Below the pieces are notes generated by a model. It was not told the DNA's origin. It saw only the letters and a list, made by a program, of their open reading frames with translations, and searched no databases. This document shows, piece after piece, positions 1-9,580 of a stretch of 64,000 bases of DNA. The stretch is taken from the NCBI RefSeq assembly GCF_009711045.1, contig NZ_WMJX01000001.1, positions 186,001 to 250,000 of the forward strand, in the 5' to 3' direction. Positions within the stretch are counted from its first letter, which is position 1. Every line of letters starts with the position of its first letter. This DNA is from Myroides albus. GTDB lineage: Bacteria > Bacteroidota > Bacteroidia > Flavobacteriales > Flavobacteriaceae. A program made the position numbers and the translations under genes.

Positions 1-783
1 TGCAATCGTCATTGGGTTGTAAGTAAGACGGCTATCTCTTCTTTCAACTCTTGTCAAACGAGGTTCTGCCATTTTTGTTTCTAAAGCTAAAACAAGTTTT
101 GCTTCTTCTTCAGCTTGTTTACTATCAGCTGTGATCATTGATAACATACGAGTAACGTGAGCAACATATTGTTCGCGTTTCGTCTTCATATCTTCGCTAT
201 CCTCTAAGTAATAGTCACGGTCAGGTAGGCCTAAACTACCAAGGCTAACGTAAATTGTATTTGCTTTTGAGTCTTTGGCATCAGCGTATACATATGAAGA
301 ATAGAATCCTAAACCACCCTCATCAGCAAGGTCGTTGATAAATTTTGTAACGTCTTTTGCTGTAGCAATTGCGTTAATTTTATCTAAGTAAGGTTTTAAT
401 GGATCTACTCCTAATTTGTTTCTTGTCGCTTCATCTAAGTATGTTTCGTAAACTGCAACAGCCTTCGCTTGATCAGATTTTGAATCAAGGTTGTGATTTT
501 TAGCAGCTTCGTCTAAGATTGCCAAAGCGTCTTTGTCTGTGTTTTTTCTCAATTCGTCAAAGCTTCCCCATCTTGTTCTATCACTTGGAATTTCAGTTTG
601 GTCATACCAAGTACCGTTTACATAACGAAAGAAGTCATCACCAGGTTTTACTAATGTATCCATATACTCTAATGTGATACCGTGATTCTCTTGGTTTTTT
701 GACTCGTCAGCTTTTTTGCCGTCTTTGCAAGCTACTAAGGTTGCTATAGCAAACGCAGAAGTCAACAATACTTTTTTGTTCAT
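1..783 (-). CDS. M13 family zinc metallopeptidase (neprilysin/PepO-like), N-terminal part only
   Basis: This is the first 261 codons of a minus-strand gene whose 3' end lies outside the window. The ATG at 783 is followed by a hydrophobic stretch ending in a lipobox-like LVAC, so the product is probably a lipoprotein anchored in the envelope. Just after it comes the M13 N-terminal signature (PGDDFFRYVNGTW), then the helical M13_N region with the YYLEDSEDM segment. The zinc-binding HExxH would lie in the missing C-terminal half, so catalysis cannot be confirmed here. M13 enzymes cleave short peptides outside the cytoplasm. It is transcribed divergently from the SCO gene. Confidence 0.9.
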   Translation of the reverse strand, partial: MNKKVLLTSAFAIATLVACKDGKKADESKNQENHGITLEYMDTLVKPGDDFFRYVNGTWYDQTEIPSDRTRWGSFDELRKNTDKDALAILDEAAKNHNLDSKSDQAKAVAVYETYLDEATRNKLGVDPLKPYLDKINAIATAKDVTKFINDLADEGGLGFYSSYVYADAKDSKANTIYVSLGSLGLPDRDYYLEDSEDMKTKREQYVAHVTRMLSMITADSKQAEEEAKLVLALETKMAEPRLTRVERRDSRLTYNPMTIA

Positions 784-819
784 AGTATAAAATAGTTTTC
801 GTTTTTAAAGATATTGTAA

Positions 820-827
820 CAAAAATA
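820..827 (-). promoter_or_regulatory. Candidate -7 box for the M13 peptidase gene
   Basis: On the minus strand this reads TATTTTTG, a full match to the Bacteroidota -7 consensus TAnnTTTG, 37 bp before the ATG. I see no TTG at the preferred 17-23 bp upstream, so the call rests on one element only. Confidence 0.4.
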
Positions 828-904
828 GAAAATATCTTTGGTTTATATTTTTTTTGTCAAATTTATTTGTAACTAATGTATTTATAAAGACTTTAACCAA
901 TTTA

Positions 905-912
905 TACCTTTG
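905..912 (+). promoter_or_regulatory. Candidate -7 box for the SCO gene
   Basis: TACCTTTG matches TAnnTTTG and lies 30 bp before the SCO start codon. No well-spaced -33 TTG was found, so this is a moderate call. Confidence 0.4.
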
Positions 913-942
913 AATTTGTAAGTTTGTACAAACTCAAATGAT

Positions 943-1653
943 ATGTTCGATTTCTTTAAAAAATACAGATTGTTCTTCCTTTTCTTCTTCCTTTTATGCG
1001 CAGGAATAATGGTCATGTTTTATTCTGCATTGAAAACAAGAAAGTCACTTCCAGTGTACACCCCTTCAATGGTAAATCCTGAGATGGTAGATAGTTTGAT
1101 TCAACATCAAGCTAATAAGAGAACGCATCGTATTGCTCCTTTCAAATTCGTTAATCAGAATGGAGATACTATTACAAATAAAGATTATTTGGGCCATATT
1201 TATGTCGCCGATTTCTTTTTTACTACTTGTCCTACTATTTGCCCTATTATGGGGGATAATATGGTCTGGTTACAAGATAAAATTAAAGATTTACCGGGCG
1301 TTAAGTTATTGTCGCATACGGTTACTCCAGATATTGACTCTGTTCCTGTATTGAAGCAATATGCACTGGATAAAGGTGTGAATGACGATATATGGAATCT
1401 GGTTACTGGAGATAAAAGAGATATTTACTTTATTGCCCGAAATTCTTATTTAGCTGTAAAAACTGGGTCAACAGAAGAATTGTATGATATGGTTCACACA
1501 GAGAATTTTATTTTAGTTGATAGTGAGGGCAGTATACGAGGTTTTTATGACGGAACTAATTTTGATACCAAAGACCCTGAGAGTAAGAATATGCAAGAGC
1601 TATGGGAAGATATTCAGTGGCTATATGAAAATGAGAAAAAAGAGAAAAAGTAG
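943..1653 (+). CDS. SCO1/SenC/PrrC family copper chaperone
   Basis: A 236-aa membrane-anchored thioredoxin-fold protein. Residues about 9-29 form one hydrophobic segment that would tether it to the inner membrane with the fold outside. The SCO metal site is visible: the CPTIC motif (Cys96 and Cys100) plus His185 in the segment HTENFILVD. SCO proteins deliver copper to, or reduce, the CuA site of cytochrome c oxidase. It stands alone between a divergent peptidase gene and its own terminator, with no oxidase genes beside it, so the target oxidase is an inference from the family. Confidence 0.9.
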   Translation: MFDFFKKYRLFFLFFFLLCAGIMVMFYSALKTRKSLPVYTPSMVNPEMVDSLIQHQANKRTHRIAPFKFVNQNGDTITNKDYLGHIYVADFFFTTCPTICPIMGDNMVWLQDKIKDLPGVKLLSHTVTPDIDSVPVLKQYALDKGVNDDIWNLVTGDKRDIYFIARNSYLAVKTGSTEELYDMVHTENFILVDSEGSIRGFYDGTNFDTKDPESKNMQELWEDIQWLYENEKKEKK

Positions 1654-1690
1654 AGAATACAGTTTAGTTACTTTATTTGTTAGTATAGTA

Positions 1691-1721
1691 AGAGGAGCTC
1701 CATCGAGCTCCTCTTTTTTTG
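1691..1721 (+). terminator. Intrinsic terminator after the SCO gene
   Basis: A perfect 10-bp stem (AGAGGAGCTC / GAGCTCCTCT) with loop CATC is followed by a T run, 38 bp past the SCO stop codon. Between it and the feoA promoter (about 1722-1956) I see no gene or further structure. Confidence 0.9.
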
Positions 1722-1956
1722 TATAATAGCCAATAGAAGGGTATAATAATGGTCAAAAACGATACTTCTTGCCTACTTTACTGCTTGGTCAGCTGTGTTT
1801 TGTAGTAAATCGTGTGGTAGAATAATTGAAAAGTGTATTTTTCTATTTTCTTTGAAATCCTTTACTATTACTTAAACTGAGGTATAGATGTTTGATTTAG
1901 TATCAATTCTAATAATAAAACTTTTATAACTAATGGGATAAGTTTTGATATTTGTT

Positions 1957-1964
1957 TATTTTTG
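1957..1964 (+). promoter_or_regulatory. Candidate -7 box of the feoA-feoB operon
   Basis: TATTTTTG is a full match to TAnnTTTG. It overlaps the upstream in-frame TTG at 1962 and so argues that the true feoA start is the GTG at 1989. No clear -33 TTG at proper spacing is present. No Fur box was evident by eye. Confidence 0.45.
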
Positions 1965-1988
1965 CAATATAAACTAAATCTAAATAAA

Positions 1989-2216
1989 GTGAGTACGACT
2001 TTAGACTTATTGCAAAAAAACACAAAAGGTATCATTGCTGACTACGATATGCAAAATGTTCCTTTGAAGTTATTAGAAATGGGATGCCTACCTGGAAATG
2101 AGGTGGTATTGTTGGAAGTTGCTCCTTTAGGAGATCCAATCTACTTGTGTGTAAATGATACACATCTATCGATTAGAAAAGAGTTAGCAAAGGAAATTCT
2201 GATTGATATTGAATAA
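1989..2216 (+). CDS. feoA: FeoA, ferrous iron transport accessory protein
   Basis: A 75-aa SH3-like cytosolic protein that assists FeoB. The family core PLKLLEMGCLPGNEV followed by GDPIYL and HLSIRKE is clear. I chose the GTG at 1989: it puts the conserved core at the usual distance from the N-terminus, whereas the upstream TTG at 1962 lies inside a putative -7 box and would add nine residues. It precedes feoB by 45 bp in the same direction, so the two should form one operon. Confidence 0.9.
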   Translation: MSTTLDLLQKNTKGIIADYDMQNVPLKLLEMGCLPGNEVVLLEVAPLGDPIYLCVNDTHLSIRKELAKEILIDIE

Positions 2217-2261
2217 AGAGTAGCCTCTTTTTCTTATTGTTTTTATAACGAAGAGTATTTG

Positions 2262-4370
2262 ATGAAAAATAATGTAAATGTTGCCCTAATTGGTAATCCA
2301 AACGTAGGGAAAACTTCTGTGTTTAATGCCTTGACAGGATTGAATCACAAGATTGGGAATTATCCAGGTATAACAGTTGATAAAATTAGCGGTGTAGCTA
2401 AGTTAACAGATGACGTTAATGCTAAGATTATCGATTTGCCAGGTACTTATAGTATCAATGCAAGCTCATTAGATGAACGCATTGTATTAGATTTACTCTT
2501 TAACCCACAACACGAAGACTTTCCTGATGTAGCTGTTGTTGTCGCAGATATTGAAAACCTCAAGCGAAACCTACTTCTATTTACGCAAGTAAAGGAATTA
2601 GGTATCCCTACAGTCTTAGCTATTAATATGGCAGATCGTATGTCTGAAAAGGGAATTACATTAGATATCCAGAAATTAGAAGAAAAATTAAAAACGAAAG
2701 TTGTTTTAATCAGTGCGAAGAAAAAACAAGGTATTGATGATTTAAAGACAGCTATTGGCAACTATAGGGAATACTCTATTGAACCTTCAGTGAATGCTAC
2801 TGCTGCTGATTCTGACTTCTTCGGTAAGTTAGCTTTGACCTATCCAGCAGAACCTATTTACAAATTGTGGATGGTGTATTCTCAAGATTTAAAGATTGGT
2901 AAGTTAACTAAGGCGTCTTTGGAAGAAAAGGGGATTCACCTAAGTGAATCTGAGGTAAAAAGACTTCAACAAAAGAAAACAATTAAACGCTATCAGTTTA
3001 TCAATGACTTACTGAAAGAAGTTTATAAGAAAGATATTAAACAAGCTACTGATTTGTTGAGTAAGGCGGATAGGGTATTAACGCATAAAGTTTGGGGATA
3101 TGTAATCTTCTTTGCTATTATGCTTTTAGTATTCCAAGCGATTTTTACTTGGTCAAGTTATCCAATGGACTGGATCGATAATCAGTTTGCCAATTTATCT
3201 ACTTGGGTACACGAAGTGATGGAGCCGGGGAAACTTACTGACTTAATTGCGGACGGTATCGTACCTGGTATTGGTGGGATAATGCCTTTCATTCCTCAAA
3301 TTGCCATTTTATTTATGTTTATTTCGATTTTAGAAGAAACGGGATACATGAGTAGAGTTGTATTTCTAATGGACAGACTAATGCGTCCTTTTGGATTGAG
3401 TGGTAAGTCTGTTGTGCCATTAATTTCAGGAAATGCTTGTGCGATTCCTGCAATTATGTCTGCTCGTAATATCGAGAACCCAAAAGAGCGTTTGCTAACT
3501 ATTTTAGTAACGCCATTGACAACTTGTTCTGCGAGAATACCAGTATACATTATATTGATTGCGTTAGTGATTCCAGATACACATTTGTTTGGTTTCCTTA
3601 GTTTACAAGCGTTGACTTTGACGTTGTTTTATCTGTTGGGATTCCTTTCGGCCTTGTTCTTAGCTTGGGTGTTGAAGTTCTTTATTCGCTCTTCGGCTAA
3701 ATCGTATTTTGTGATTGAAATGCCTGAGTATAGAGTTCCTATTTTTCAGAATGTAGTTAGTACCATGTATGAGAAAACAAAGGCATTCGTATTGGGAGCA
3801 GGAAAGATTATTTTCTTTTTATCTATCATTATTTGGTTTTTAGGGGCTCATGGACCTGGTGAACGTTTTGAGAACGCTGAGGAAATTGTAACTGAACAGT
3901 ACAAAGGGCAAGAGGTTTCTGAAACTGACTTAGAAGATCATATCGAGGGATATAAATTAGAAAATTCGTATATTGGTATTATTGGTAAATCAATTGAACC
4001 AGTTATTAAACCTTTAGGTTATGATTGGAAAATTGGTATAGCGGTGATTACATCCTTTGTCGCAAGAGAGGTGTTTGTGGGAACACTTGCTACAATATAC
4101 AATGTAGGCTCAAGTGGCGAAGAAGATGAAGATGGTACTATTAAGCAACGAATGAGTGCAGAAGTATGGCCAGATACAGGAAAGCCAGTGTTCACTTTAG
4201 CCAGTGGTCTGTCTTTGATGGTATTCTATGCCTTTGCAATGCAATGTGCCTCTACGGTTGCTATCACAAGAAGAGAAACGAAGTCATGGAAGTGGACAAT
4301 ATTTCAATTAGTTTTCCTGACAGCGTTTGCTTATTTTGCAGCAATGTTAACATTCCAACTATTAAAGTAA
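2262..4370 (+). CDS. feoB: FeoB, ferrous iron transporter with N-terminal GTPase domain
   Basis: A 702-aa inner-membrane Fe(II) importer. The N-terminal G domain shows the P-loop GNPNVGKTS (about 11-19), the G3 motif DLPG (58-61) and the G4 motif NMAD (122-125). A helical linker reaches about residue 270. The membrane part follows, with two Gate-type segments, conserved SGNACAIPAI and TPLTTCSARIPVYI, and late CAST near the C-terminus. Length is typical. The ATG at 2262 is preferred over the in-frame TTG three bases earlier. It follows feoA and precedes a small Cys-rich FeoB partner. Confidence 0.97.
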   Translation: MKNNVNVALIGNPNVGKTSVFNALTGLNHKIGNYPGITVDKISGVAKLTDDVNAKIIDLPGTYSINASSLDERIVLDLLFNPQHEDFPDVAVVVADIENLKRNLLLFTQVKELGIPTVLAINMADRMSEKGITLDIQKLEEKLKTKVVLISAKKKQGIDDLKTAIGNYREYSIEPSVNATAADSDFFGKLALTYPAEPIYKLWMVYSQDLKIGKLTKASLEEKGIHLSESEVKRLQQKKTIKRYQFINDLLKEVYKKDIKQATDLLSKADRVLTHKVWGYVIFFAIMLLVFQAIFTWSSYPMDWIDNQFANLSTWVHEVMEPGKLTDLIADGIVPGIGGIMPFIPQIAILFMFISILEETGYMSRVVFLMDRLMRPFGLSGKSVVPLISGNACAIPAIMSARNIENPKERLLTILVTPLTTCSARIPVYIILIALVIPDTHLFGFLSLQALTLTLFYLLGFLSALFLAWVLKFFIRSSAKSYFVIEMPEYRVPIFQNVVSTMYEKTKAFVLGAGKIIFFLSIIIWFLGAHGPGERFENAEEIVTEQYKGQEVSETDLEDHIEGYKLENSYIGIIGKSIEPVIKPLGYDWKIGIAVITSFVAREVFVGTLATIYNVGSSGEEDEDGTIKQRMSAEVWPDTGKPVFTLASGLSLMVFYAFAMQCASTVAITRRETKSWKWTIFQLVFLTAFAYFAAMLTFQLLK

Positions 4371-4377
4371 AATCACG

Positions 4378-4509
4378 ATGGGATATCAAGAAATTATAGC
4401 TTATGCTTTTTTAATTATTGCGGTAGGCTATTTGATCAAAAAGAGTTTTTGGAAGAATAACTCTAAGAAAAAAGGTTCTTGTGGTGGGGGTAGCTGCGGT
4501 TGTTCCTAA
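4378..4509 (+). CDS. FeoB-associated Cys-rich membrane protein
   Basis: A 43-aa protein starting 8 bp after feoB. One N-terminal transmembrane helix (about residues 4-18, IIAYAFLIIAVGYLI) is followed by a basic stretch with FWKNN and a Cys/Gly tail, CGGGSCGCS. This architecture is that of the small FeoB-associated Cys-rich proteins (Pfam PF12669), which take the place of FeoC in many bacteria. Three clustered cysteines could bind iron or sense redox state; that role is inference. A strong terminator follows directly, closing the feo operon. Confidence 0.88.
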   Translation: MGYQEIIAYAFLIIAVGYLIKKSFWKNNSKKKGSCGGGSCGCS

Positions 4510-4530
4510 TTCACAAACGAGAGATAATCA

Positions 4531-4562
4531 AAAGGCAGTCTATGTTGACTGCCTTTTTCTTT
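4531..4562 (+). terminator. Intrinsic terminator of the feo operon
   Basis: A perfect 10-bp stem (AAAGGCAGTC / GACTGCCTTT) with a 6-nt loop and a downstream T-rich run, 21 bp after the small Cys-rich gene. Confidence 0.88.
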
Positions 4563-4660
4563 TTGTCATAACTCAAGGATTTCTTAGAAGTGTTGTATAA
4601 ATTATATAATACAGTCTTAAACCCTTCTTATAGACATTATAGGGAAATCGTGTTTTGCAT

Positions 4661-5440
4661 TTAGTTGTTGTTTTTAATTTGATTAGTAAAATTATTGATA
4701 CTATTTTGAGCGATACCATTTGCTGTTATATGCTTGACAAAAGCAGATCCAATGATTGCTCCTGAACTATATTGACAACTGAGTTTATAAGTATCGTTAT
4801 TGTGTATATTGAATCCGATTAAAGTTGGATTGTTTAGTTTGTTTTGTTGAATTCGACTGTAGTAATCCGTTTGAGTATTCAGGTCTTTGTTTGCACCTGT
4901 GATACTATTCGATGATACCATATAGATAAAACCCGTTGTACATTGGTCGATTTGTCTGATGCGTTCTTGTGAAGTTTCATTGCTAATCAGCATAATATTA
5001 CTGATATTAAGCGTATGGCATGCTTCTTCAAAATGTTGTTTGTAGTATTCCATAGGTAAGTCTGGAACTATAATACCGTCTACTCCAAGGACGGCACACT
5101 GTTGCAAAAAATTGTTTACTCCATATTGTAGAATGGGATTGAGATACCCCATGAGTACAATTGGAATTTGAACTGTTTCGCGAATGTTTTTAAGTTGTTC
5201 AAAGAGTATTTGAAGTGTCATTCCATTGTCTAAAGCTATTTGTCCACTTTTCTGTATAGTTGGCCCATCTGCTAAAGGGTCGGAATACGGAATACCTATT
5301 TCTACCAGATCTACTCCTGCTTGTTCCAAGTGAGTTAATATAGTCGTGGTATTATCTAAGTTAGGGTATCCTGCGGTAAAGTAGATAGATAAGATCTCTT
5401 TGTCTTTTCGTTTGAATAATTGTGTGATTCTATTTTTCAT
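4661..5440 (-). CDS. trpA: Tryptophan synthase alpha subunit
   Basis: A 259-aa TIM-barrel subunit that splits indole-3-glycerol phosphate into indole and glyceraldehyde 3-phosphate, passing indole to TrpB. The family segment [20 protein letters not shown] holds the catalytic Asp and the N-terminal FTAGYPN is present. The ATG at 5440 is the proper start; a longer in-frame extension would run deep into trpB. It overlaps the end of trpB by 11 bp, suggesting translational coupling of the two subunits. It is the last gene of the trp operon. Confidence 0.97.
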   Translation of the reverse strand: MKNRITQLFKRKDKEILSIYFTAGYPNLDNTTTILTHLEQAGVDLVEIGIPYSDPLADGPTIQKSGQIALDNGMTLQILFEQLKNIRETVQIPIVLMGYLNPILQYGVNNFLQQCAVLGVDGIIVPDLPMEYYKQHFEEACHTLNISNIMLISNETSQERIRQIDQCTTGFIYMVSSNSITGANKDLNTQTDYYSRIQQNKLNNPTLIGFNIHNNDTYKLSCQYSSGAIIGSAFVKHITANGIAQNSINNFTNQIKNNN

Positions 5441-6620
5441 GAGTAAAGTATTTTGAATAAGTGAGCATGTCTTTGTCTCCTCGCCCTGATACATTGACAA
5501 CAACAATATCAGATGGGTTGAATTTTACCTTTTCTAAAATAGCAAGTGCATGTGCCGATTCAAGGGCAGGGATTATGCCATCTGTCTTTGTCAAGTGAAA
5601 GGCGGCTTGTATAGCTTCCTCATCGGTCACCGCTTCTACTGTTACTTTGCCTATATCGCTTAAGTAAGCATGCGCAGGACCTATTCCAGGATAGTCTAAT
5701 CCTGCCGAGATAGAGTAGGGTTCGATAATCTGACCGTCTGCGGTCTGCATTAAGTAAGTCATGCTACCGTGTATAATACCCTTTTGCCCCAAGGTGATAC
5801 TGGCTGCGGTTTCTTCTGTATCTACTCCTTTTCCTGCGGCTTCAACAGCAATTAGTTTAGTATGGCCGTTATCTATAAAGTGGTAGAAAGCCCCCATAGC
5901 ATTACTACCTCCTCCAACGCATGCAATGACATAGTCAGGTTTGTCAGTATTTTCTTTTTCCATTAATTGTTTGGCAATTTCTTCGCTGATTATAGATTGA
6001 AATTTAGCCACCATATCGGGATAGGGATGAGGTCCTACAACAGAACCTATGACATAGTGTGTATCTTTTGGGTTGTTTATCCATTCTCGTATAGCTTCAT
6101 TTGTTGCATCTTTAAGTGTTTGACTACCACTTAGTGCTGGTACAACTTCAGCACCGAGCATTTTCATGCGTTCTACGTTCGGCTTTTGTCTTTCTATGTC
6201 TACGGCCCCCATAAATACAGTACATTCTAAACCCAATAAGGCACATGTTGTCGCTGTTGCCACTCCATGTTGCCCCGCTCCAGTTTCCGCGATGATACGT
6301 TTTTTGTTTAGTCTTTTGGCTAAGAGTATTTGACCGATGGTGTTGTTTATTTTATGTGCTCCAGTATGGTTGAGGTCTTCTCTCTTGAGATATATTTTGG
6401 CATTGTACTGTTTTGACAAGTTATTAGAGTAAAACAAAGGGGTAGGTCTACCTACATAATCTTTTAGCAATTGTTGATATTCTACTATGAAGGACTCGTC
6501 TTTTATGATAGTTAGGTAGTGTTCTTGTAACTCTATGATATTAGCTTGTAGCATTTCTGGAATAAAGGCACCACCGTATTGACCATAGTATCCTTTTTCA
6601 TCTGGATTAAAGTGTTTCAT
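5430..6620 (-). CDS. trpB: Tryptophan synthase beta subunit
   Basis: A 396-aa PLP enzyme joining indole and serine to make tryptophan. The PLP-binding lysine is Lys90 in HTGAHKINN, and the phosphate-binding loop GGGSNAMG is present, as is the catalytic-region Glu in AETGAGQHG. The N-terminus [12 protein letters not shown] is typical of TrpB1, the form partnered by TrpA. It overlaps trpF by 14 bp and trpA by 11 bp, tight coupling within the operon. Confidence 0.98.
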   Translation of the reverse strand: MKHFNPDEKGYYGQYGGAFIPEMLQANIIELQEHYLTIIKDESFIVEYQQLLKDYVGRPTPLFYSNNLSKQYNAKIYLKREDLNHTGAHKINNTIGQILLAKRLNKKRIIAETGAGQHGVATATTCALLGLECTVFMGAVDIERQKPNVERMKMLGAEVVPALSGSQTLKDATNEAIREWINNPKDTHYVIGSVVGPHPYPDMVAKFQSIISEEIAKQLMEKENTDKPDYVIACVGGGSNAMGAFYHFIDNGHTKLIAVEAAGKGVDTEETAASITLGQKGIIHGSMTYLMQTADGQIIEPYSISAGLDYPGIGPAHAYLSDIGKVTVEAVTDEEAIQAAFHLTKTDGIIPALESAHALAILEKVKFNPSDIVVVNVSGRGDKDMLTYSKYFTHEK

Positions 6621-7239
6621 GTTTTATGATATTCGTTATTGTTTGTATCTGTTTGCAATCTTTGAGAGCAATTTCGGTTTCCAGTTGACTATTTAGGTCA
6701 AAACCGATTAGTTGCTTATGTGTTATTTTTAGTGCTTCTTTGATATTCTGCAATCCCAACCCTCCGCTAAGAAGGAAAGGTGTCTTTCCGTTATAGGATT
6801 GAAGTATAGTCCAGTCGAAACTTTTTCCACTTCCTCCGTATTGTTTACAAGCGGTATCGAATACAAATAGGGAACAGTATTTTTCGTAAGGTGCTGTTTG
6901 CTTGAAATCAAAAGTGTCTGTTATTGCAAAGGCTTTGATTATAGGTATATTTTGTTGATAAAAGTAATTGCAATCTTCTACTGTTTCTGCTCCGTGTAAC
7001 TGTATATAGTCCAGGCAGTACAACGTCACTATGTCTTGTATCTCGCTGAGCTTTGCATTGACGAACACTCCAACCTTTTTTATAGTCGATGGTATGTCGC
7101 TTAGTAGGGTTGTATCGAGATTACCTGCATATCTCTTGGATGAAGGATAAAAGATAAACCCCATATAGTCAATTGGCAAAGAAGTTAGTTCTTGTATGTT
7201 TTCTTTGTACTTCAGACCGCAAACTTTTACTTGATTCAT
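6607..7239 (-). CDS. trpF: Phosphoribosylanthranilate isomerase
   Basis: A 210-aa TIM barrel that isomerises phosphoribosylanthranilate to CdRP. The N-terminal KVCGLK contains the catalytic Cys, [11 protein letters not shown] follows, and the phosphate site LSGGLG lies near residue 160. The catalytic Asp is in [18 protein letters not shown]. Its ATG overlaps the trpC stop by 4 bp and its end overlaps trpB by 14 bp. It is a stand-alone enzyme here, not fused to TrpC as in enterobacteria. Confidence 0.96.
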   Translation of the reverse strand: MNQVKVCGLKYKENIQELTSLPIDYMGFIFYPSSKRYAGNLDTTLLSDIPSTIKKVGVFVNAKLSEIQDIVTLYCLDYIQLHGAETVEDCNYFYQQNIPIIKAFAITDTFDFKQTAPYEKYCSLFVFDTACKQYGGSGKSFDWTILQSYNGKTPFLLSGGLGLQNIKEALKITHKQLIGFDLNSQLETEIALKDCKQIQTITNIIKHETL

Positions 7240-8027
7240 AGTGCTAATGCTTGTTTGGTTTCTCTTAGTTTTATTGCTGGTTCAGGAGCTCTCATAAAGT
7301 ATTCTCCAATTAGAAAGGCCGAAAAACCTTGTTGGTATAACTTGCTAATTGTGCTGGCATTATCTATACCACTTTCAGCTATTTTAATTGCTTTGTTGGG
7401 AAGCAATTGACTTAGGGCAACGCTATTGTCAATGTCTACCGAGAAAGTGTTTAAGTCCCTATTGTTGATTCCAATCAGATCAAACTCTGTGGAGAGATGT
7501 TCTCTTATTTCTGTTTCACTGTGAGTTTCTAACAAGACTTCTAATCCGAGTTGATGTGCATAATCTGTTAGCTGTTTTATGACCTCTGGTGGAAGTAATT
7601 TAGCTATTAGGAGTATCACATCAGCCCCTAAAGATTTCGCCTCTGTAATTTGATATTTATCGACGATAAAGTCTTTTTGAAGCAGTGGTACGTTTAATGT
7701 TACTCTTGCTGTACTAAAGTCATCTGATTGTGCACCGAAGAATTGTGAATCGTTTAAAACAGAGATAGCAGAAGCTCCTTCTCTCTGATATCCCGTCGTG
7801 ATGTTTAGCAAATCGGCATTTGGTCTAATGATACCCTTGGAAGGGGATTGTCTCTTAAATTCAGCTATAATGTGAGGAGTATGTTCCCTTTTTATTTTAT
7901 CTACCAAGGATATTCCTTCTCTGTGAAAGAGCGGTCTGTTTTGTAATTCTAACTCAGTTATTAATGCTTTTCGGTGTTCGACTTCTCGTATTTTTTGTGC
8001 TTTGATTGTATCAAGTATATTTTTCAT
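7236..8027 (-). CDS. trpC: Indole-3-glycerol phosphate synthase
   Basis: A 263-aa TIM-barrel enzyme closing the indole ring from CdRP. Recognisable blocks are HIIAEFKRQSPSKG (catalytic Lys), the DFIVDKYQI segment, GINNRDLNTF and IAESGI. Length is normal for the monofunctional enzyme. It has 4-bp stop/start overlaps with both trpD and trpF. Confidence 0.97.
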   Translation of the reverse strand: MKNILDTIKAQKIREVEHRKALITELELQNRPLFHREGISLVDKIKREHTPHIIAEFKRQSPSKGIIRPNADLLNITTGYQREGASAISVLNDSQFFGAQSDDFSTARVTLNVPLLQKDFIVDKYQITEAKSLGADVILLIAKLLPPEVIKQLTDYAHQLGLEVLLETHSETEIREHLSTEFDLIGINNRDLNTFSVDIDNSVALSQLLPNKAIKIAESGIDNASTISKLYQQGFSAFLIGEYFMRAPEPAIKLRETKQALAL

Positions 8028-9013
8028 AGTTGTCTCAGTATTTCAAAAGATTGTTTTGCTTTACCTGTGAACAGGGAGTCTTTTGCTCGTTCCATTGCTT
8101 CTGTTATAGTCAATTTAGGGTAGTAGGTCTGTATGGCCAATGCTGCATTAGCTAAGACGACATTGCTTTGTTGTGTTGTTCCTTTTCCTTTTAAGATTGT
8201 CCAAAAGATGAGTGCAGATTCTTCTACTGTATTTCCTCCTTTGATGTCATGCTGTTTTATTGCGCTTAGATCAAAATGCGAAGCATCAATGATTCGCTCT
8301 CCTGTGTTGGTAGCTATCTTGCACTGAGAGGTTAAGCTACATTCGTCGTAGCCATCAAGAGAGTGTACAATACTGTATTGTGTTTGTTCTTGTTGTAAAA
8401 AGTATTGATACATACGCAGTAGCTCAAGGTTGAATAATCCAATAAGTTGTACTTTGGGTTGAGCAGGGTTCGTTAAGGGGCCTAACATATTGAAGAAAGT
8501 TTTGACCCCTAAGGCTTTGCGTATTGGAGCAATTTCTTTCATGGCAGGATGAAATAAAGGGGCGTGAAGAAAGCAAATGTTCGCTTCTTTTAGCTGTTTT
8601 TTTAAATCTTCTTCAGATGATTTAAAGTGTATACCTAAATTCTCCATTACACTTGAAGAACCTGAGATGGAAGAAACTCCATAATTTCCGTGTTTTGCTA
8701 CTGGTATTCCCGCACCTGCAACAACAAAAGAGGCAAGGGTAGAGATATTAAAAGTGTCTTTGCCATCTCCTCCTGTGCCACACATATCCATAGGGTTGAA
8801 TTCACTTAAATTAACTTTGATTGCCAATTCGACCATAGCTTCTCTGAATCCTTTTAACTCCTCTAATGTTATTGGACGCATTAAGAACGTTGTCAATAAA
8901 GCCGCTAATTGCATGTCTGAATAAGCTCGGTTAACCATGTTATATAGTACCTCTTTGGCTTGAGCCTTGCTCAAGGTTTTATGGTGTGTCAATTGATTGA
9001 GTATTTCTTTCAT
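8024..9013 (-). CDS. trpD: Anthranilate phosphoribosyltransferase
   Basis: A 329-aa enzyme that joins anthranilate and PRPP. The signature CGTGGDGKDTFNIST binds PRPP, KHGNYGVSS is the second family block, and the acidic metal-binding pair lies in DGYDECSLT. It is a free-standing TrpD with no glutaminase fusion; TrpG is the next gene upstream, 4 bp away. It overlaps trpC by 4 bp. Confidence 0.97.
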   Translation of the reverse strand: MKEILNQLTHHKTLSKAQAKEVLYNMVNRAYSDMQLAALLTTFLMRPITLEELKGFREAMVELAIKVNLSEFNPMDMCGTGGDGKDTFNISTLASFVVAGAGIPVAKHGNYGVSSISGSSSVMENLGIHFKSSEEDLKKQLKEANICFLHAPLFHPAMKEIAPIRKALGVKTFFNMLGPLTNPAQPKVQLIGLFNLELLRMYQYFLQQEQTQYSIVHSLDGYDECSLTSQCKIATNTGERIIDASHFDLSAIKQHDIKGGNTVEESALIFWTILKGKGTTQQSNVVLANAALAIQTYYPKLTITEAMERAKDSLFTGKAKQSFEILRQL

Positions 9014-9017
9014 CCTT

Positions 9018-9578
9018 TTATTTTTTTAACCAGTTGTTTATAATTTGCTTTCCTGTTATAGTCAGTATTGATTCTGGGTGAAATTGCAATCCTCTGATGG
9101 GATAATCTCTATGTCTAAATGCTGTGATGTTTCCTTGGCCATCGTAGGCTAATACTTCTATATCTTCTGTCGGAGTATCTACAACCCACGAATGATAATG
9201 TGCAATAGGAAACGCATTGGTTAGTCCGTCAAATAGTTTGTCCTCTGCTACAATATTGATCGTACTGGAGATTCCATGCAGTGGTGTAGGTAGTTGTGTT
9301 AGTTGCATACCAAAGTATTGTCCTAAAGCTTGGTGGCCGAGACATATTCCCAATATATCTTTTGTGTGTGCATATTTAGTTATTACCTCCATGAGTTGAC
9401 CTGCTTCTTCAGGGATACCTGGTCCAGGTGAAAGCAGTATTTTGTCATATTGTTGGATTGCACTTATATCTAATTCGTCGTTTCGCTTGATGTCTATTTG
9501 GTGTTCGCCAAATTCTTTGATTAAGTAGATTAGGTTGTAGACGAAGGAGTCATAATTATCTATTACAAGTATTTTCAT
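9018..9578 (-). CDS. trpG: Anthranilate synthase glutamine amidotransferase subunit
   Basis: A 186-aa class I glutaminase supplying ammonia to TrpE. The nucleophile is Cys79 in GICLGHQALG, the His-Glu pair lies in QFHPESI near residue 167, and the oxyanion region is SPGPGIP. In some bacteria this subunit also serves PabB; no pab genes are in view. It starts 2 bp after trpE ends, so the two synthase subunits are made together. Confidence 0.96.
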   Translation of the reverse strand: MKILVIDNYDSFVYNLIYLIKEFGEHQIDIKRNDELDISAIQQYDKILLSPGPGIPEEAGQLMEVITKYAHTKDILGICLGHQALGQYFGMQLTQLPTPLHGISSTINIVAEDKLFDGLTNAFPIAHYHSWVVDTPTEDIEVLAYDGQGNITAFRHRDYPIRGLQFHPESILTITGKQIINNWLKK

Positions 9579-9580
9579 GA

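Noticed and set aside
5441..5506. Longer start for trpA reaching 5506
   Set aside because: It would overlap trpB by 77 bp and add 22 residues unlike any TrpA; the ATG at 5440 gives the usual start.
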